A DNA stretch of 64,000 bases from BRH-c54 sp965284565 (GCA_965284565.1 OZ260100.1:2356001-2420000); one strand, 5' to 3'. Shown: positions 46,901 to 55,060, counted from the first letter of the stretch. The notes: a model not told the origin generated them from the letters alone. Numbers and translations are program-made.

Positions 46901-48336
46901 GTATCATCAGAGAACCTTCAGGATGTTTTGAACAGACTTCTATGAGTAATTATCCTAATATTATGGCAATGAGTTATATGAAAGAAACCGGAATGGATAA
47001 TCCTGAGTTATTTGCTAGCATCGATCAAAAACTAGATAGAGGGTATAAAAGATTAACTTCTTACGAAACCAAAGAGAAAGGCTACGAATGGTTTGGGTCA
47101 TCTCCCGGACACGAAGCTCTTACTGCTTATGGTTTAATGCAGTTTAACGATATGAAAAATGTATATGCAGATGTAAGTAGTGAAATGGTAATGAGAACTT
47201 CTAAATGGCTGATGAGCAGAAAAGACGGCAAAGGAGGGTTTAAGAAAAATCCTAGAGCTTTAGATCAGTTTGGTAGAGCTAGTGAAGAAGTTACTAATGC
47301 TTATATAGTATATGCACTTTCGGAAGCGAATTATTCGGAAATAAATAAAGAGTTAGAGGCTGCATATTCTTCTTCAACTGCTTCAAATGATGCTTACCAA
47401 TTGGCTTTAATGACTAATACTTTGTTTAATTATAAAGATAAAAGAGCTGAAAGTGTATTGAAATCATTATTAAAATTGCAAGAAAAAGACGGTAGCTGGA
47501 ATGCTAATCATTCTATTACACGTTCGGGTGGTGTTTCTTTAAAAGTAGAAACTACATCATTAGCAATGTTAGCAATGTTAAAATCTGATAAAAAAAATGT
47601 AGCAGCGATTACCAAAGCAGCAGAGTTTTTAGTTTCCTCAAGGTCTGGAAGTGGAAGTTTTGGTTCTACACAAGGAACAGTCTTGGCACTTAAAGCATTA
47701 ACAACATTTGCTAAATTTTCTAAACAAACCAAAGAGTCTGGTGTGTTGGAGTGTGTAATTGACGGAAAAGTAGTTGCTTCTAAAAAATATGAAGCAGGAG
47801 AGAAAAATGTTATTGAATTTAAAGATTTAGATAGGCATTTAAAAGTTGGGAATCAAAAAATTGAAATTCGTTATAAAGACACTAAAAATGCCTTGCCATA
47901 TACGATGAGTATTGATTATAATACAACTTTACCGCTATCGTCAAAAGAGTGTAAAATAGCTGTTGAAGCTGAATTAAATACCAATAGTGTAAAAGTAGGA
48001 GAAACAGTACGCTTAACCACTAAAGTAAGTAATAAAGAAGACAAAGGAATGCCAATGACTATGGCAGTAGTTGGAATTCCTTCAGGGTTATCGGCACAAC
48101 CATGGCAACTGAAAGAATTGCAAGAAAAAGGAACAATAGGTTTCTATGAAATTACCGACAATTTTGTGGTGTTTTATTTCAGAGACTTAGCTCCTAATGC
48201 TTCACACACTATCAATTTAGATTTGAAAGCAGAAGTATCTGGTAGCTTTGAAGCTCCTGCTACATCAGGGTATTTGTACTACACCAACGAATATAAATGT
48301 TGGAGCAATACAGGAAGTATTATAATTAAAAAGTAA
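43990..48336 (+). CDS. Alpha-2-macroglobulin family protein with thioester motif
   Basis: A 1448-residue envelope protein. An N-terminal hydrophobic segment (~10-30, SLMVAIVAFAALGSFISISL) would export or anchor it. MG2-like domain ~50-150 (YVQLDKPLYKPGETIWLSAF), further MG domains, and a carboxypeptidase-regulatory-like insert ~560-620 (GKVLNRQGKPIANAIIKNI). The A2M core follows with STIFWDGNVEVGNNGQATVE, the thioester motif G-C979-F-E981-Q982, an alpha-toroid helical domain (~1000-1260) and a receptor-binding-like end. The Cys/Gln pair suggests a covalent protease trap, as in bacterial A2M defence. No penicillin-binding protein 1c lies next to it, unlike in many Proteobacteria. Confidence 0.9.
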   Translation: MKNLKIKSVKSLMVAIVAFAALGSFISISLTNEYKMNDFLKSLKTKLTNLNNEYPEDRVYVQLDKPLYKPGETIWLSAFVRNASTMKASEKSDILHVELIDPKGNVSQKHQLIAHKGKTNADFLLDENVMGGIYKVKAYTNWQKNTNDFFEKEIQVQKVVLPRLKMKMEFLKKAYGPGDEVVSKIDLQTLENQPLSNYNVKFIVQLNGQKLTESKLTSDNEGLAYVKFQLPNELKTNDGLLNVMIDYEGRIESISRSVPIILGNIDLGFYPEGGDLVDGLISKVAFKALNEFGKPADIEGVIKDSEGNSVAQFSSFHNGMGAFELEPKIGKTYYAQITKPKGINKKYDLPKSLKRGWTMQVDKKEEATLKINIQSTETEVMSLAAQVRGEIYFASEINVARGKNVFEIPVKDFPIGVAQITLFDSKNIERAERLVFVNKDKKLNISLKTDKTQYLPREKVKMNIEVTDERGLPMPANLSIAVVDDKLLSFADDKSSNILSSLLLENDLKTKIEEPQFYFNDKETKADEALDYLLMTDGWRRFTWEKVMTEDFPAIQFEGEKAIIKGKVLNRQGKPIANAIIKNIQNKKTCKTNAEGYFSITNEALYQPTYYEVTAKDLTRQGFTASNYTQNHTVYLYDPKEIYSYSKSVRTKRANVPAAAVDMIVVEEDMMQVDEMALDMEAEQVQQNMVPVEADRKALAKDDKKKEAEKMDLDEVEIVGNAQGMAIANQLVAQEKKIIPNVNYYRAREFAAPNYENQQEVEVRTDFRSTIFWDGNVEVGNNGQATVEFFNSDEVTSFRTIVEGVGVGMVGRAEYTHFTQLPFSMTVKVPSQVVFGDKIEIPLTLKNTTNKDVVGNLSVTSPKGFKVLNVETGSQMLAANTTKTIYLNYEVLNEIGEDNLEISFKASGLKDAFVHPIKIGPKGFPVSIAFSGQDLSKTYSVSLSDVVDGSLQASLTAYPNVVNDLMKGIESIIREPSGCFEQTSMSNYPNIMAMSYMKETGMDNPELFASIDQKLDRGYKRLTSYETKEKGYEWFGSSPGHEALTAYGLMQFNDMKNVYADVSSEMVMRTSKWLMSRKDGKGGFKKNPRALDQFGRASEEVTNAYIVYALSEANYSEINKELEAAYSSSTASNDAYQLALMTNTLFNYKDKRAESVLKSLLKLQEKDGSWNANHSITRSGGVSLKVETTSLAMLAMLKSDKKNVAAITKAAEFLVSSRSGSGSFGSTQGTVLALKALTTFAKFSKQTKESGVLECVIDGKVVASKKYEAGEKNVIEFKDLDRHLKVGNQKIEIRYKDTKNALPYTMSIDYNTTLPLSSKECKIAVEAELNTNSVKVGETVRLTTKVSNKEDKGMPMTMAVVGIPSGLSAQPWQLKELQEKGTIGFYEITDNFVVFYFRDLAPNASHTINLDLKAEVSGSFEAPATSGYLYYTNEYKCWSNTGSIIIKK

Positions 48337-48351
48337 AAAAAGTCAGGAGTT

Positions 48352-48398
48352 AGAAGACAGAAGTTAAAAGAATAAATTATTTTCAACTTCTGTCTTCT
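48352..48398. repeat. Inverted repeat in a word-like repeat patch
   Basis: AGAAGACAGAAGTT (48352-48365) is an exact inverted repeat of AACTTCTGTCTTCT (48385-48398), with a 19-base loop and one further pair outside. The words continue to 48413 (CTTCTATCTTCGAGCTTCC). No T-run follows, so it is not a classic terminator; it lies between the A2M gene and the next gene. Confidence 0.6.
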
Positions 48399-48424
48399 AT
48401 CTTCGAGCTTCCAACAAAAATAAA

Positions 48425-49435
48425 ATGCAACGATTTATATTCATCATCATTATTTGGAGTAGCAGTTTACAAGCTCAGTACCTTAACAATCCATCGTTTG
48501 AAGGACGACCAATTACTGCTATTTCTCCAAGAGGTTGGCTACCTTACGGACAAGCAAGTTCGCCTGATACACAACCTGGAAGTTGGGGAGTAAATAAAGC
48601 AGCTTCGCATGGAAGTACTTATATTACAATGGTAGCCAGAGGATTTAGTATTATTGATAGTTATTTGTGGGAAGCTTGCTACCAAAAGTTTCAGCAACCA
48701 TTGTTGAGCAACCAGACTTATCATTACAGTTTGGATTTAGCTTTTGCTCCTGAATTTTTAGCGGATACCGTGCATTTTAATCGCCCTATACAACTTAAAG
48801 TTTATGGGTTAAATGCTTTTTTTGAAAAAGAACTCCTTTGGGAATCGGGTAGAGTAACTAATACAGAATGGAAAACCTATTTTTTTGAAGTAAAACCTAG
48901 CCAATTAACTGAATACTTATTGTTAGAGGCATATTATATAGAAATGCCCAAGTACAACGGTAATATCCTCATAGATAACTTACAATATTATCCTCAAGGC
49001 TTTCCACAAGCACCAGAAATAGTAAAGGAAGATACAGTAATACCAAGTGCGTATCATTTTTCAGCAAACCAAGATGGTCAAATTGATAGCATTAATGGTC
49101 GGTCGGTTCACCATCGCAGAACCATGACTTTCTCATCCAATGAAATTACCTTTACGGTTTGGGACAACCAATCTTTTGATGGAGATACTATTTCACTTTT
49201 TTTAGATGATAAATGTGTGTTGGAAAAACATTTGCTTACGAAAGAAAAGCACAGTTTTACCATTACGTTGGAAAAATCCTCCACTAGCAGTTTAACCTTG
49301 TATGCACACAATGTGGGGGAAATTCCACCCAACACCATTTCATTATTAGCCAGCGATGGAGCAACTAAAAAGCGTTTAGTGCTTTCTTCTTACCTTACCA
49401 GTTGCAGTGCAGTTGATATTGTGATAGAGGAATAA
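48425..49435 (+). CDS. Secreted hypothetical protein, CBM-like jelly-roll fold likely
   Basis: A 336-residue protein with a signal peptide (~1-18, FIFIIIIWSSSLQAQ). The first ~190 residues look like a galactose-binding-type jelly roll: NPSFEGRPITAISPRGWLPY, YHYSLDLAFAPEFL, NGNILIDNLQYYP. The remaining ~140 form a second beta-rich region with TFTVWDNQSFDGDTISLFLD and SLTLYAHNVGEIPPNTISLL. No T9SS sorting domain is present, so export would stop at the periplasm or outer membrane. Follows the A2M gene after 88 bases. Function unknown. Confidence 0.72.
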   Translation: MQRFIFIIIIWSSSLQAQYLNNPSFEGRPITAISPRGWLPYGQASSPDTQPGSWGVNKAASHGSTYITMVARGFSIIDSYLWEACYQKFQQPLLSNQTYHYSLDLAFAPEFLADTVHFNRPIQLKVYGLNAFFEKELLWESGRVTNTEWKTYFFEVKPSQLTEYLLLEAYYIEMPKYNGNILIDNLQYYPQGFPQAPEIVKEDTVIPSAYHFSANQDGQIDSINGRSVHHRRTMTFSSNEITFTVWDNQSFDGDTISLFLDDKCVLEKHLLTKEKHSFTITLEKSSTSSLTLYAHNVGEIPPNTISLLASDGATKKRLVLSSYLTSCSAVDIVIEE

Positions 49436-49438
49436 AAA

Positions 49439-49480
49439 TAATCCTAACAGGCATCCAAACCTATTAGGATTATATTTTCA
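49439..49480. terminator. Palindromic terminator (TAATCCTAACAGG family)
   Basis: TAATCCTAACAGG (49439-49451) pairs with CCTATTAGGATTA (49460-49472), 12 of 13 pairs, followed by TATTTTC. It lies between two convergent genes and has a T-run on both strands. The core resembles the palindrome at 51335-51367. Confidence 0.75.
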
Positions 49481-49487
49481 ATTTTAA

Positions 49488-51233
49488 TTACATGTATTCT
49501 TGTAATAGTTTTTTTATCTCGGCAAAAGAAGACGGGGTATAATTAAGGTTATAATTGCCAGAAGTGTTAAGAGTTTCATGATAAATCATCGGTTTTCCGT
49601 CTTTAACGGTGTATGCTAAAATAGAAGCTTGTTCACTTTTTGGAATATTATTTTTTATGTATTTATTGTTGGTTGAATCAGCATCCATTGGTATTATACT
49701 CTTGATAGTTTTAAATACAACAAACACTTTTTCTTCTTTATTAGGGGCTTTTGTATTTAAAACTATCATTTCTTTATCTTCTTCTTTATACTTATAAAAA
49801 CGATCAACATTCACCCATCCCAACGTATTAAAAGCAAAGAAATATTGATTCATCATATTTATATCTGTAATACCAAGTTTTTCCATATTCTCAGCTTCTT
49901 CACTTAGCTTTTTGTTCTTATGTTCTTTCCAAGCAACTAGTTGTTTATTATATCTTTCATCAATTTTTGCTTGAACGATGCTATATCTTTTTAATGTCTC
50001 TTGGTACTCAGAGGTGTTTTTAAATTCATTTCTTTCTACTTCTATTTTCATTTTCCATTCATTCATTGCAATATGATATTCTTTAAGTTTCTTTTTATAT
50101 TCTGCCATGTTGTTATTATAAAATTTAAGCATTTTGTTGTATCGTCCTACTCGCTTTGCATAATTTTCTAAAGCTTTATTATAACGTTCTTCTTGTTTTT
50201 GTATAATCTTTTCTTTGTTAAATACCTGGTACCAATAAATTTTACGTTCATAACTTTCTTTTCGAGGCTCTTTAGGAGTTGAAGGCATTCTGGGACCAAC
50301 GGGCATTTTAGGTTGTTTGCTTTTATCTATTTTATAGCTGGGTAATTTAATATGATTCTCAAGCTTAATAGGCATTTTCATTTTAGGGAAAGATAAGGTA
50401 GAAGCAAGTATAGGTTGGTTAGTTGGTGTCCAGTCGCTGCCTTCATTTGATAAAAACACTTCCATGTTATCTTGTCTATTTATAGTAGGTATAGCAATAC
50501 TTATTGGGTTTTCAGGGTTAATATTAACTGTTTTGCCACTAGCAGTTGAAGCAGTTATTTTTACCATACCACCGCTTTCAATTATTTTTCCTTTGCTATT
50601 AGTAGCTAGTTTTGAAGATAAAAAGTCATTAATATCAAGAGCTTCAATAAACTCAATTGCTACGGGTTCTTCTATAATCGAGCCATCATTATTAATAAAT
50701 GTGTTGGGTTTTATTAGAATTTTAACACCTTTTTTCCCTTTAAGTACATGCTCTTTTTTAGGATTAATTACATACTTGTTGGTTTTATGAACATCTAAAG
50801 CATGCTCCAACTCACTAATGCTTTCAAAATAATAATAAGTTAGCGTTATTTCTACCCTACGGTTTTGTTGCATGTTGTTTTCTGAAACATTTGCTTTTAA
50901 AGGAGCTAATTCTCCTAAATATAGGATATTAATAATGTTTTGGTGGAGACCTTTTTTTACAAAATAAGCCTTTACTTTTTCAGCTCTGTTTACTGATAAC
51001 TGTTTGTTGTAATTGATACTTCCCCTGTTGTCTGTATGTCCTGAAATGGTAATTTCGTAATTGTTGTCAGCAGGAAAACTGGTAATAAATTTATTTAACT
51101 TTTGTATCTCGGTTGGGATTAATTCATATTTATCGGTATCGAATAAAATGTGAATTTTTTTGGTAGTGGTTTTGGCTTGCAGACAAATGCATAGGCTAAA
51201 TGCCAATACAAGCAGAGTAGCTGTTTTTTTCAT
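49488..51233 (-). CDS. OmpA-domain protein with inverted architecture
   Basis: A 581-residue exported protein. Signal peptide 1-20 (LVLAFSLCICLQA), then immediately an OmpA peptidoglycan-binding domain (~25-135: ILFDTDKYELIPTEIQKL, SGHTDNRGSINYNKQLSVNR, NNMQQNRRVEITL). Residues ~150-290 form a ZU5/Ig-like beta domain (ILIKPNTFINNDGSIIEEPV). Residues ~300-460 are Lys/Glu-rich with several coiled-coil-like helices (YNKALENYAKRVGRYNKML), preceded by a Pro-rich stretch. The end (~470-581) is a globular region (NTLGWVNVDRFYKYKEEDKE). OmpA domains usually sit at the C-terminus; here it is first. Function unknown; cell-wall anchoring is inferred. Confidence 0.85.
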   Translation of the reverse strand: MKKTATLLVLAFSLCICLQAKTTTKKIHILFDTDKYELIPTEIQKLNKFITSFPADNNYEITISGHTDNRGSINYNKQLSVNRAEKVKAYFVKKGLHQNIINILYLGELAPLKANVSENNMQQNRRVEITLTYYYFESISELEHALDVHKTNKYVINPKKEHVLKGKKGVKILIKPNTFINNDGSIIEEPVAIEFIEALDINDFLSSKLATNSKGKIIESGGMVKITASTASGKTVNINPENPISIAIPTINRQDNMEVFLSNEGSDWTPTNQPILASTLSFPKMKMPIKLENHIKLPSYKIDKSKQPKMPVGPRMPSTPKEPRKESYERKIYWYQVFNKEKIIQKQEERYNKALENYAKRVGRYNKMLKFYNNNMAEYKKKLKEYHIAMNEWKMKIEVERNEFKNTSEYQETLKRYSIVQAKIDERYNKQLVAWKEHKNKKLSEEAENMEKLGITDINMMNQYFFAFNTLGWVNVDRFYKYKEEDKEMIVLNTKAPNKEEKVFVVFKTIKSIIPMDADSTNNKYIKNNIPKSEQASILAYTVKDGKPMIYHETLNTSGNYNLNYTPSSFAEIKKLLQEYM

Positions 51234-51334
51234 GGCGGTAAGTTTTAGGGGTTATGCAAAAAAACTGCTAAAGTTGTATTTTTATTGTGTAGGATATTTT
51301 TGAGTAAAAAAGACCCCTTTTATTTTAAATAAAA

Positions 51335-51367
51335 AATCCTGACAGATATTAGAAACCTGCCAGGATT
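51335..51367 (-). terminator. Palindromic terminator (AATCCTGACAG family)
   Basis: AATCCTGACAG (51335-51345) pairs with CTGCCAGGATT (51357-51367), 10 of 11 pairs. On the minus strand it is followed by TTTTTTATTT. It ends the leftward mutY-ssb-gldE-hpf-51584 set. Confidence 0.75.
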
Positions 51368-51386
51368 AAAATGGGTTTGTTATCAG

Positions 51387-51584
51387 TTACTTTTTATTAT
51401 CTATTAAATCGCAAAGCGATTGATAATATTTTTTTAGATTTCTAATAGTAACTTCTGGATTGTTTTTGTTGGGAATGGTCATTGGCATTTCTTCTAAAAA
51501 CGATATTAATTCAGGATGTTTTTCCTGAATTTCAGTAGTTTTTTGTGCGATTTTATCATTCCACTCTTTTTCTTCTGTATTCAT
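51387..51584 (-). CDS. Small hypothetical protein, 65 residues
   Basis: An acidic-amphipathic soluble peptide (start MNTEEKEWNDKIAQKTTEIQ, end LKKYYQSLCDLIDNKK) with helical character and an internal MTIPNKNNPEVT break. No domain recognised. It starts 47 bases after the HPF gene on the same strand and ends just before a terminator, which supports a real gene in the same transcript. Confidence 0.65.
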   Translation of the reverse strand: MNTEEKEWNDKIAQKTTEIQEKHPELISFLEEMPMTIPNKNNPEVTIRNLKKYYQSLCDLIDNKK

Positions 51585-51631
51585 AGCATTAGGTTTTAGT
51601 TGGTTTGATAATAAAAATAATTTCTTATCTT

Positions 51632-51946
51632 TTAATAGGTCTTAATTTTTCCTAAAGCAGTGTTTAAAGCTGCGGAAAGTTTTTCTGCTGCTGTATTAAC
51701 AGCTTGTTCAATGTTTTTCGCATCACTTGTGACAGCAATTGGTTTAAGGTTTTCTACACGAGCTTCTAACATACACCTTTTGTCGTTTCCTATGGTTTTT
51801 TTTCCATTTTCATCAGAAAGGTGTACTTCTAACCTAGTAATTCTATCACTAAATCTACTTAATGAATCTGTTAAAATGACACTAAGTTTTTCTTTTAGTT
51901 GATCTGTTCCTGAAATATTATTATCTGTGTTGAATTGAATTTGCAT
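51632..51946 (-). CDS. Ribosome hibernation factor, HPF/RaiA family (short form)
   Basis: A 104-residue HPF/YfiA domain protein: IQFNTDNNISGTDQLKEKLS, ITRLEVHLSDENGK, CMLEARVENLKPIAVTSD, then a helix rich in Ala. The family binds the 30S decoding centre and silences or dimerises ribosomes in starved cells. It is a short form without the long C-terminal dimerisation domain. The complement of 51978-51985 is TACCTTTG, a likely -7 box, so it can be expressed apart from gldE. Confidence 0.85.
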   Translation of the reverse strand: MQIQFNTDNNISGTDQLKEKLSVILTDSLSRFSDRITRLEVHLSDENGKKTIGNDKRCMLEARVENLKPIAVTSDAKNIEQAVNTAAEKLSAALNTALGKIKTY

Positions 51947-52012
51947 AGTAAATTTGATTAAAGATTTGTACTTCCTACAAAGGTAAGATTTTATTAATTA
52001 AAAAGTAAATTA

Positions 52013-53344
52013 TTAGCTCACAGTAAGCTTAATTCTTTTCACCCTTCTTTTGTCAGAAGCTTCTACAGTGAAGGTGAGGTTTTTAAGTATTATTTTTTCA
52101 TTTTTTTGAGGAATTTTTTCAGCTATTTCAATTACTAATCCTGCAAGAGATTCAGCATCAATTTTTTCATCTCCAAAGAACTCATCATCATCAATATTAA
52201 TAATTTTAAAAACATCATTTAATGCAGTTTTGCCATCAAAAACATAGTTGTTATCATCTAATTTAGAATAGGTAATATCTTCATCATCAAACTCATCACT
52301 AATTTCACCAACAATTTCTTCTAAAATATCTTCTAAAGAAACAATTCCAGAGGTTCCACCATATTCATCTACTACAATGGCAAGGTGCATTTTCTTCTCT
52401 TGAAATTCTGATAATAAATCATCTAGTTTTTTATTTTCAGGAACAAAGAATGGTGTGCGTAATAATTTTGTCCATTCATAATCTTCTTTTTCCTCAATAT
52501 GGGCTAACAAATCTTTAATGTAAATAATACCTATTATAGTATCAAAAGAGTCTTCAAAAACAGGAATTCTAGAATAGCCAGAGTCTAAAATAGTTTCTAT
52601 TACTGTTGAATAAGGTTGGGTTTTATCTAGAGCAACAACATCCACCCTTGCAGTCATAATTTGTTTTACACTAGTTTCGCCAAACTTAATAATCCCTTTA
52701 AGGATTTTATGTTCATCGTTATCTTCTTCAATATCTGATGTTAAATCTAAAGCATGAGACAAATCTTCCACAGTAACATCTAAGCCTCTTTGTTTTATAT
52801 GTTTATCTATAATGCTTGTAAATGTCATTAAAACATAACTAACAGGATATAGTAAAAAAGATAGAAAACTAAGTGGAAAGCTCATGAACTTTGAAAGAAA
52901 AAGTGCATTTTTTGTAGCGTAAATTTTTGGGATAACCTCTCCAAATAGTAGGATAACAAAGGTAATTCCGATTACTTGAATACCAAAGCTAACGTAATCA
53001 GGTAAGTAAGAAAAATTTATAAGTTGATTAATAACCAATGTAGTTAATAGGATTAATCCTACATTGATTAAGTTGTTAGCAACCAAAATTGTGGCTAAAA
53101 GTCTTTTTTGGTCATAAAGTAGTTTTTTTACTCTAGAAAGAGATGTTGAAGGAGCATTTTGTATTTCTTCTAAATCTTTTGGTAGTAGAGAGAAATAAGC
53201 TATTTCTGAGCCAGAAATTAAGCCAGAAAAAACCAGTAAAAATATTACAACAATTAATTCAATGGAAGTTACTAAATCAATTGAATTAAGAATTGAAATG
53301 ATTACAAAATCAATTTGTTGCAAGGCAGGTAGGGGATCGTCCAA
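52013..53344 (-). CDS. gldE: Gliding motility-associated protein GldE (CNNM/CBS/CorC)
   Basis: A 443-residue inner-membrane protein. Transmembrane helices at ~25-50, 80-105, 108-130 and 140-165 form the DUF21/CNNM domain (FSGLISGSEIAYFSLLP). A CBS pair (~210-340: VKQIMTARVDVVALD, DSGYSRIPVFEDSFDTIIGI, KKMHLAIVVDEYGGTSGIV) and a CorC_HlyC domain (~355-443) follow. Homologues are metal-ion transport related; in flavobacteria GldE supports gliding when paired with GldD. The position directly after ssb and mutY is the known flavobacterial context. gldD is not in the window. Confidence 0.9.
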   Translation of the reverse strand: MDDPLPALQQIDFVIISILNSIDLVTSIELIVVIFLLVFSGLISGSEIAYFSLLPKDLEEIQNAPSTSLSRVKKLLYDQKRLLATILVANNLINVGLILLTTLVINQLINFSYLPDYVSFGIQVIGITFVILLFGEVIPKIYATKNALFLSKFMSFPLSFLSFLLYPVSYVLMTFTSIIDKHIKQRGLDVTVEDLSHALDLTSDIEEDNDEHKILKGIIKFGETSVKQIMTARVDVVALDKTQPYSTVIETILDSGYSRIPVFEDSFDTIIGIIYIKDLLAHIEEKEDYEWTKLLRTPFFVPENKKLDDLLSEFQEKKMHLAIVVDEYGGTSGIVSLEDILEEIVGEISDEFDDEDITYSKLDDNNYVFDGKTALNDVFKIINIDDDEFFGDEKIDAESLAGLVIEIAEKIPQKNEKIILKNLTFTVEASDKRRVKRIKLTVS

Positions 53345-53367
53345 TTTTCAGTTACTAATTTTAGTTA

Positions 53368-53808
53368 TTAAAATGGTAAATCATCTGTTTCAGATGGTTC
53401 GTTATCTATTTGTGCCGAAGAAGATGTTCCAGAAGGTTTGCTTTGTTGAGCTGAATCTGAAGATGAATTTTCATCTTTTCTTCCTAACATTTGCATATTA
53501 TCACCAACAATTTCAGTTGTATATCTATCATGTCCTTCTTTATCTTGCCATTTTCTTGTTTTCAGTTTGCCTTCAATATAAACTTGGTTTCCTTTTTTAA
53601 GGTATTTCTCAGCAATTTCTGCTAATCCTCTCCACAAAACAACATTATGCCATTCAGTAATGGTTTTCTTTTCTCCAGAGCTTCTGTCGGTATAATTTTC
53701 TGATGTAGCTATAGGAAAATTAGCAACAGCAGTTCCACCTTCTAAATATCTAACTTCAGGGTCTTTACCTAAATTTCCTACTAATATTACTTTATTAATT
53801 CCAGCCAT
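53368..53808 (-). CDS. ssb: Single-stranded DNA-binding protein
   Basis: A 146-residue SSB: OB fold ~1-105 (VILVGNLGKDPEVRYLEGGT, TEWHNVVLWRGLAEIAEKYL, KKGNQVYIEGKLKTRKWQDK), a Ser/Asp-rich linker and the conserved acidic tip ETDDLPF that binds partner proteins. It coats single-stranded DNA in replication and repair. It lies between mutY (54 bases) and gldE (23 bases). The complement of 53834-53841 is TAAATTTG, a possible -7 box. Confidence 0.97.
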   Translation of the reverse strand: MAGINKVILVGNLGKDPEVRYLEGGTAVANFPIATSENYTDRSSGEKKTITEWHNVVLWRGLAEIAEKYLKKGNQVYIEGKLKTRKWQDKEGHDRYTTEIVGDNMQMLGRKDENSSSDSAQQSKPSGTSSSAQIDNEPSETDDLPF

Positions 53809-53862
53809 AATTAACGGTTAATTTTTACAGTATCAAATTTAGTAAAAAATTATGAATTGATG

Positions 53863-54915
53863 TTAAAAGCTTTTAACATAATTTTCTATGAGTTTTGGTA
53901 AAGGGTAATTATTAATAGATGAGCTATTTATTTTTTTATATTTAGCTTCTAAGTGTTTGGTTTTATCGGTGCTTATATGCCAAAAGGTTGCGTATATTTT
54001 TTGGTGAGTTAGAATGTGTTTCGTCTCATTAGAAACCTTTTTTAATACTATTTTAGCTGTTTCTGGTATGAGTTGTTGAAAATTAGAATGAGTGCTTAAT
54101 TCATTAAAAGAGGATGTTTTTTTATTAGTTTCTATTAATGGAAAATCATACAAACCTTTCCATATGTCATTATTTGTTCTTTCGGAAATAAAAGTATCTG
54201 AGTTGTTTGTCTCAATAATTAGGTAATTAAAAAATCTATTGGTTTGTTTTATTTTTTTAGACTTAATAGGTAGTAATTCTATTTGTTGGTTTGTAAGAGC
54301 AGCACACATATTATTCAAAATACAATTCTCACAATCGGGATTTTTTGGAGTACAAATCAATGCCCCAAACTCCATAATAGCTTGGTTATATGTTGCAGCT
54401 TGTTTTTTATCAATTAATTCATTAGCTAAGGCATAAAAAGTTTTTTTACCTTCGGGAGTATCTATAGGGGTGTTAATTCCATACACTCTAGCGAGTACTC
54501 TAAAAACATTTCCATCTACAACAGGGTAGGGTTGGTTGTAGGCAAAAGAAGTAATAGCAGCTGCAGTGTATTCACCTACTCCTTTTAATGACAATATTTT
54601 TTTATAATCAACAGGGAAAATACCATCATAGTTTTCAGTAATAATTCTAGCTGTTGCATGTAAGTTTCTAGCTCGAGAGTAGTATCCTAAGCCTTGCCAA
54701 AGTTTTAAAACCTCTTGTTCGGAAGCTTTTGCTAAATCTTTTACACTAGGATAATGTTCTATAAACTTATAATAATAAGATAAGCCCTGGTTTACCCTAG
54801 TTTGTTGTAATATAATTTCTGACAACCATATTTTATATGGATTACTAGTACTTCTCCAAGGCAAGTCTCTTTTGTTATTTTTATACCAAGAAATGAGTTT
54901 TTGAGAGAATTCCAT
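53863..54915 (-). CDS. mutY: Adenine DNA glycosylase MutY
   Basis: Removes adenine mispaired with 8-oxoguanine. With the start at ATG (complement of 54913-54915) the 350-residue protein has E33 (LSEIILQQTRV), the helix-hairpin-helix GLKGVGEYTA-type segment at 109-118, catalytic D134 (YPVVDGNVFRVLARV), and the [4Fe-4S] ligands C188-x6-C195-x2-C198-x5-C204. A C-terminal NUDIX-like domain (~225-350) follows. The frame extends 22 codons upstream with a hydrophobic run (MITLTIFSIFLSY) unlike MutY, so the internal Met is chosen. The complement of 54938-54945 is TACTTTTG, a -7 box inside that extension, which supports the shorter start. Confidence 0.95.
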   Translation of the reverse strand: MEFSQKLISWYKNNKRDLPWRSTSNPYKIWLSEIILQQTRVNQGLSYYYKFIEHYPSVKDLAKASEQEVLKLWQGLGYYSRARNLHATARIITENYDGIFPVDYKKILSLKGVGEYTAAAITSFAYNQPYPVVDGNVFRVLARVYGINTPIDTPEGKKTFYALANELIDKKQAATYNQAIMEFGALICTPKNPDCENCILNNMCAALTNQQIELLPIKSKKIKQTNRFFNYLIIETNNSDTFISERTNNDIWKGLYDFPLIETNKKTSSFNELSTHSNFQQLIPETAKIVLKKVSNETKHILTHQKIYATFWHISTDKTKHLEAKYKKINSSSINNYPLPKLIENYVKSF

Positions 54916-55060
54916 TAAATATATAGTTATTATAAGGCAAAAGTAAGAAAGAAAAATGCTAAAAATTGTTAGAGTTATCAATCAAACAGTTAGAAGAAAG
55001 CATTTGTTTGTCGAAAGTTTTAAATGGTTAAGCTAAAATATGTTAATGTTTTTTAACGTA

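Noticed and set aside
54916..54981. 22-codon hydrophobic extension of mutY
   Set aside because: The extension carries the putative -7 box and MutY homologues start at the internal Met.
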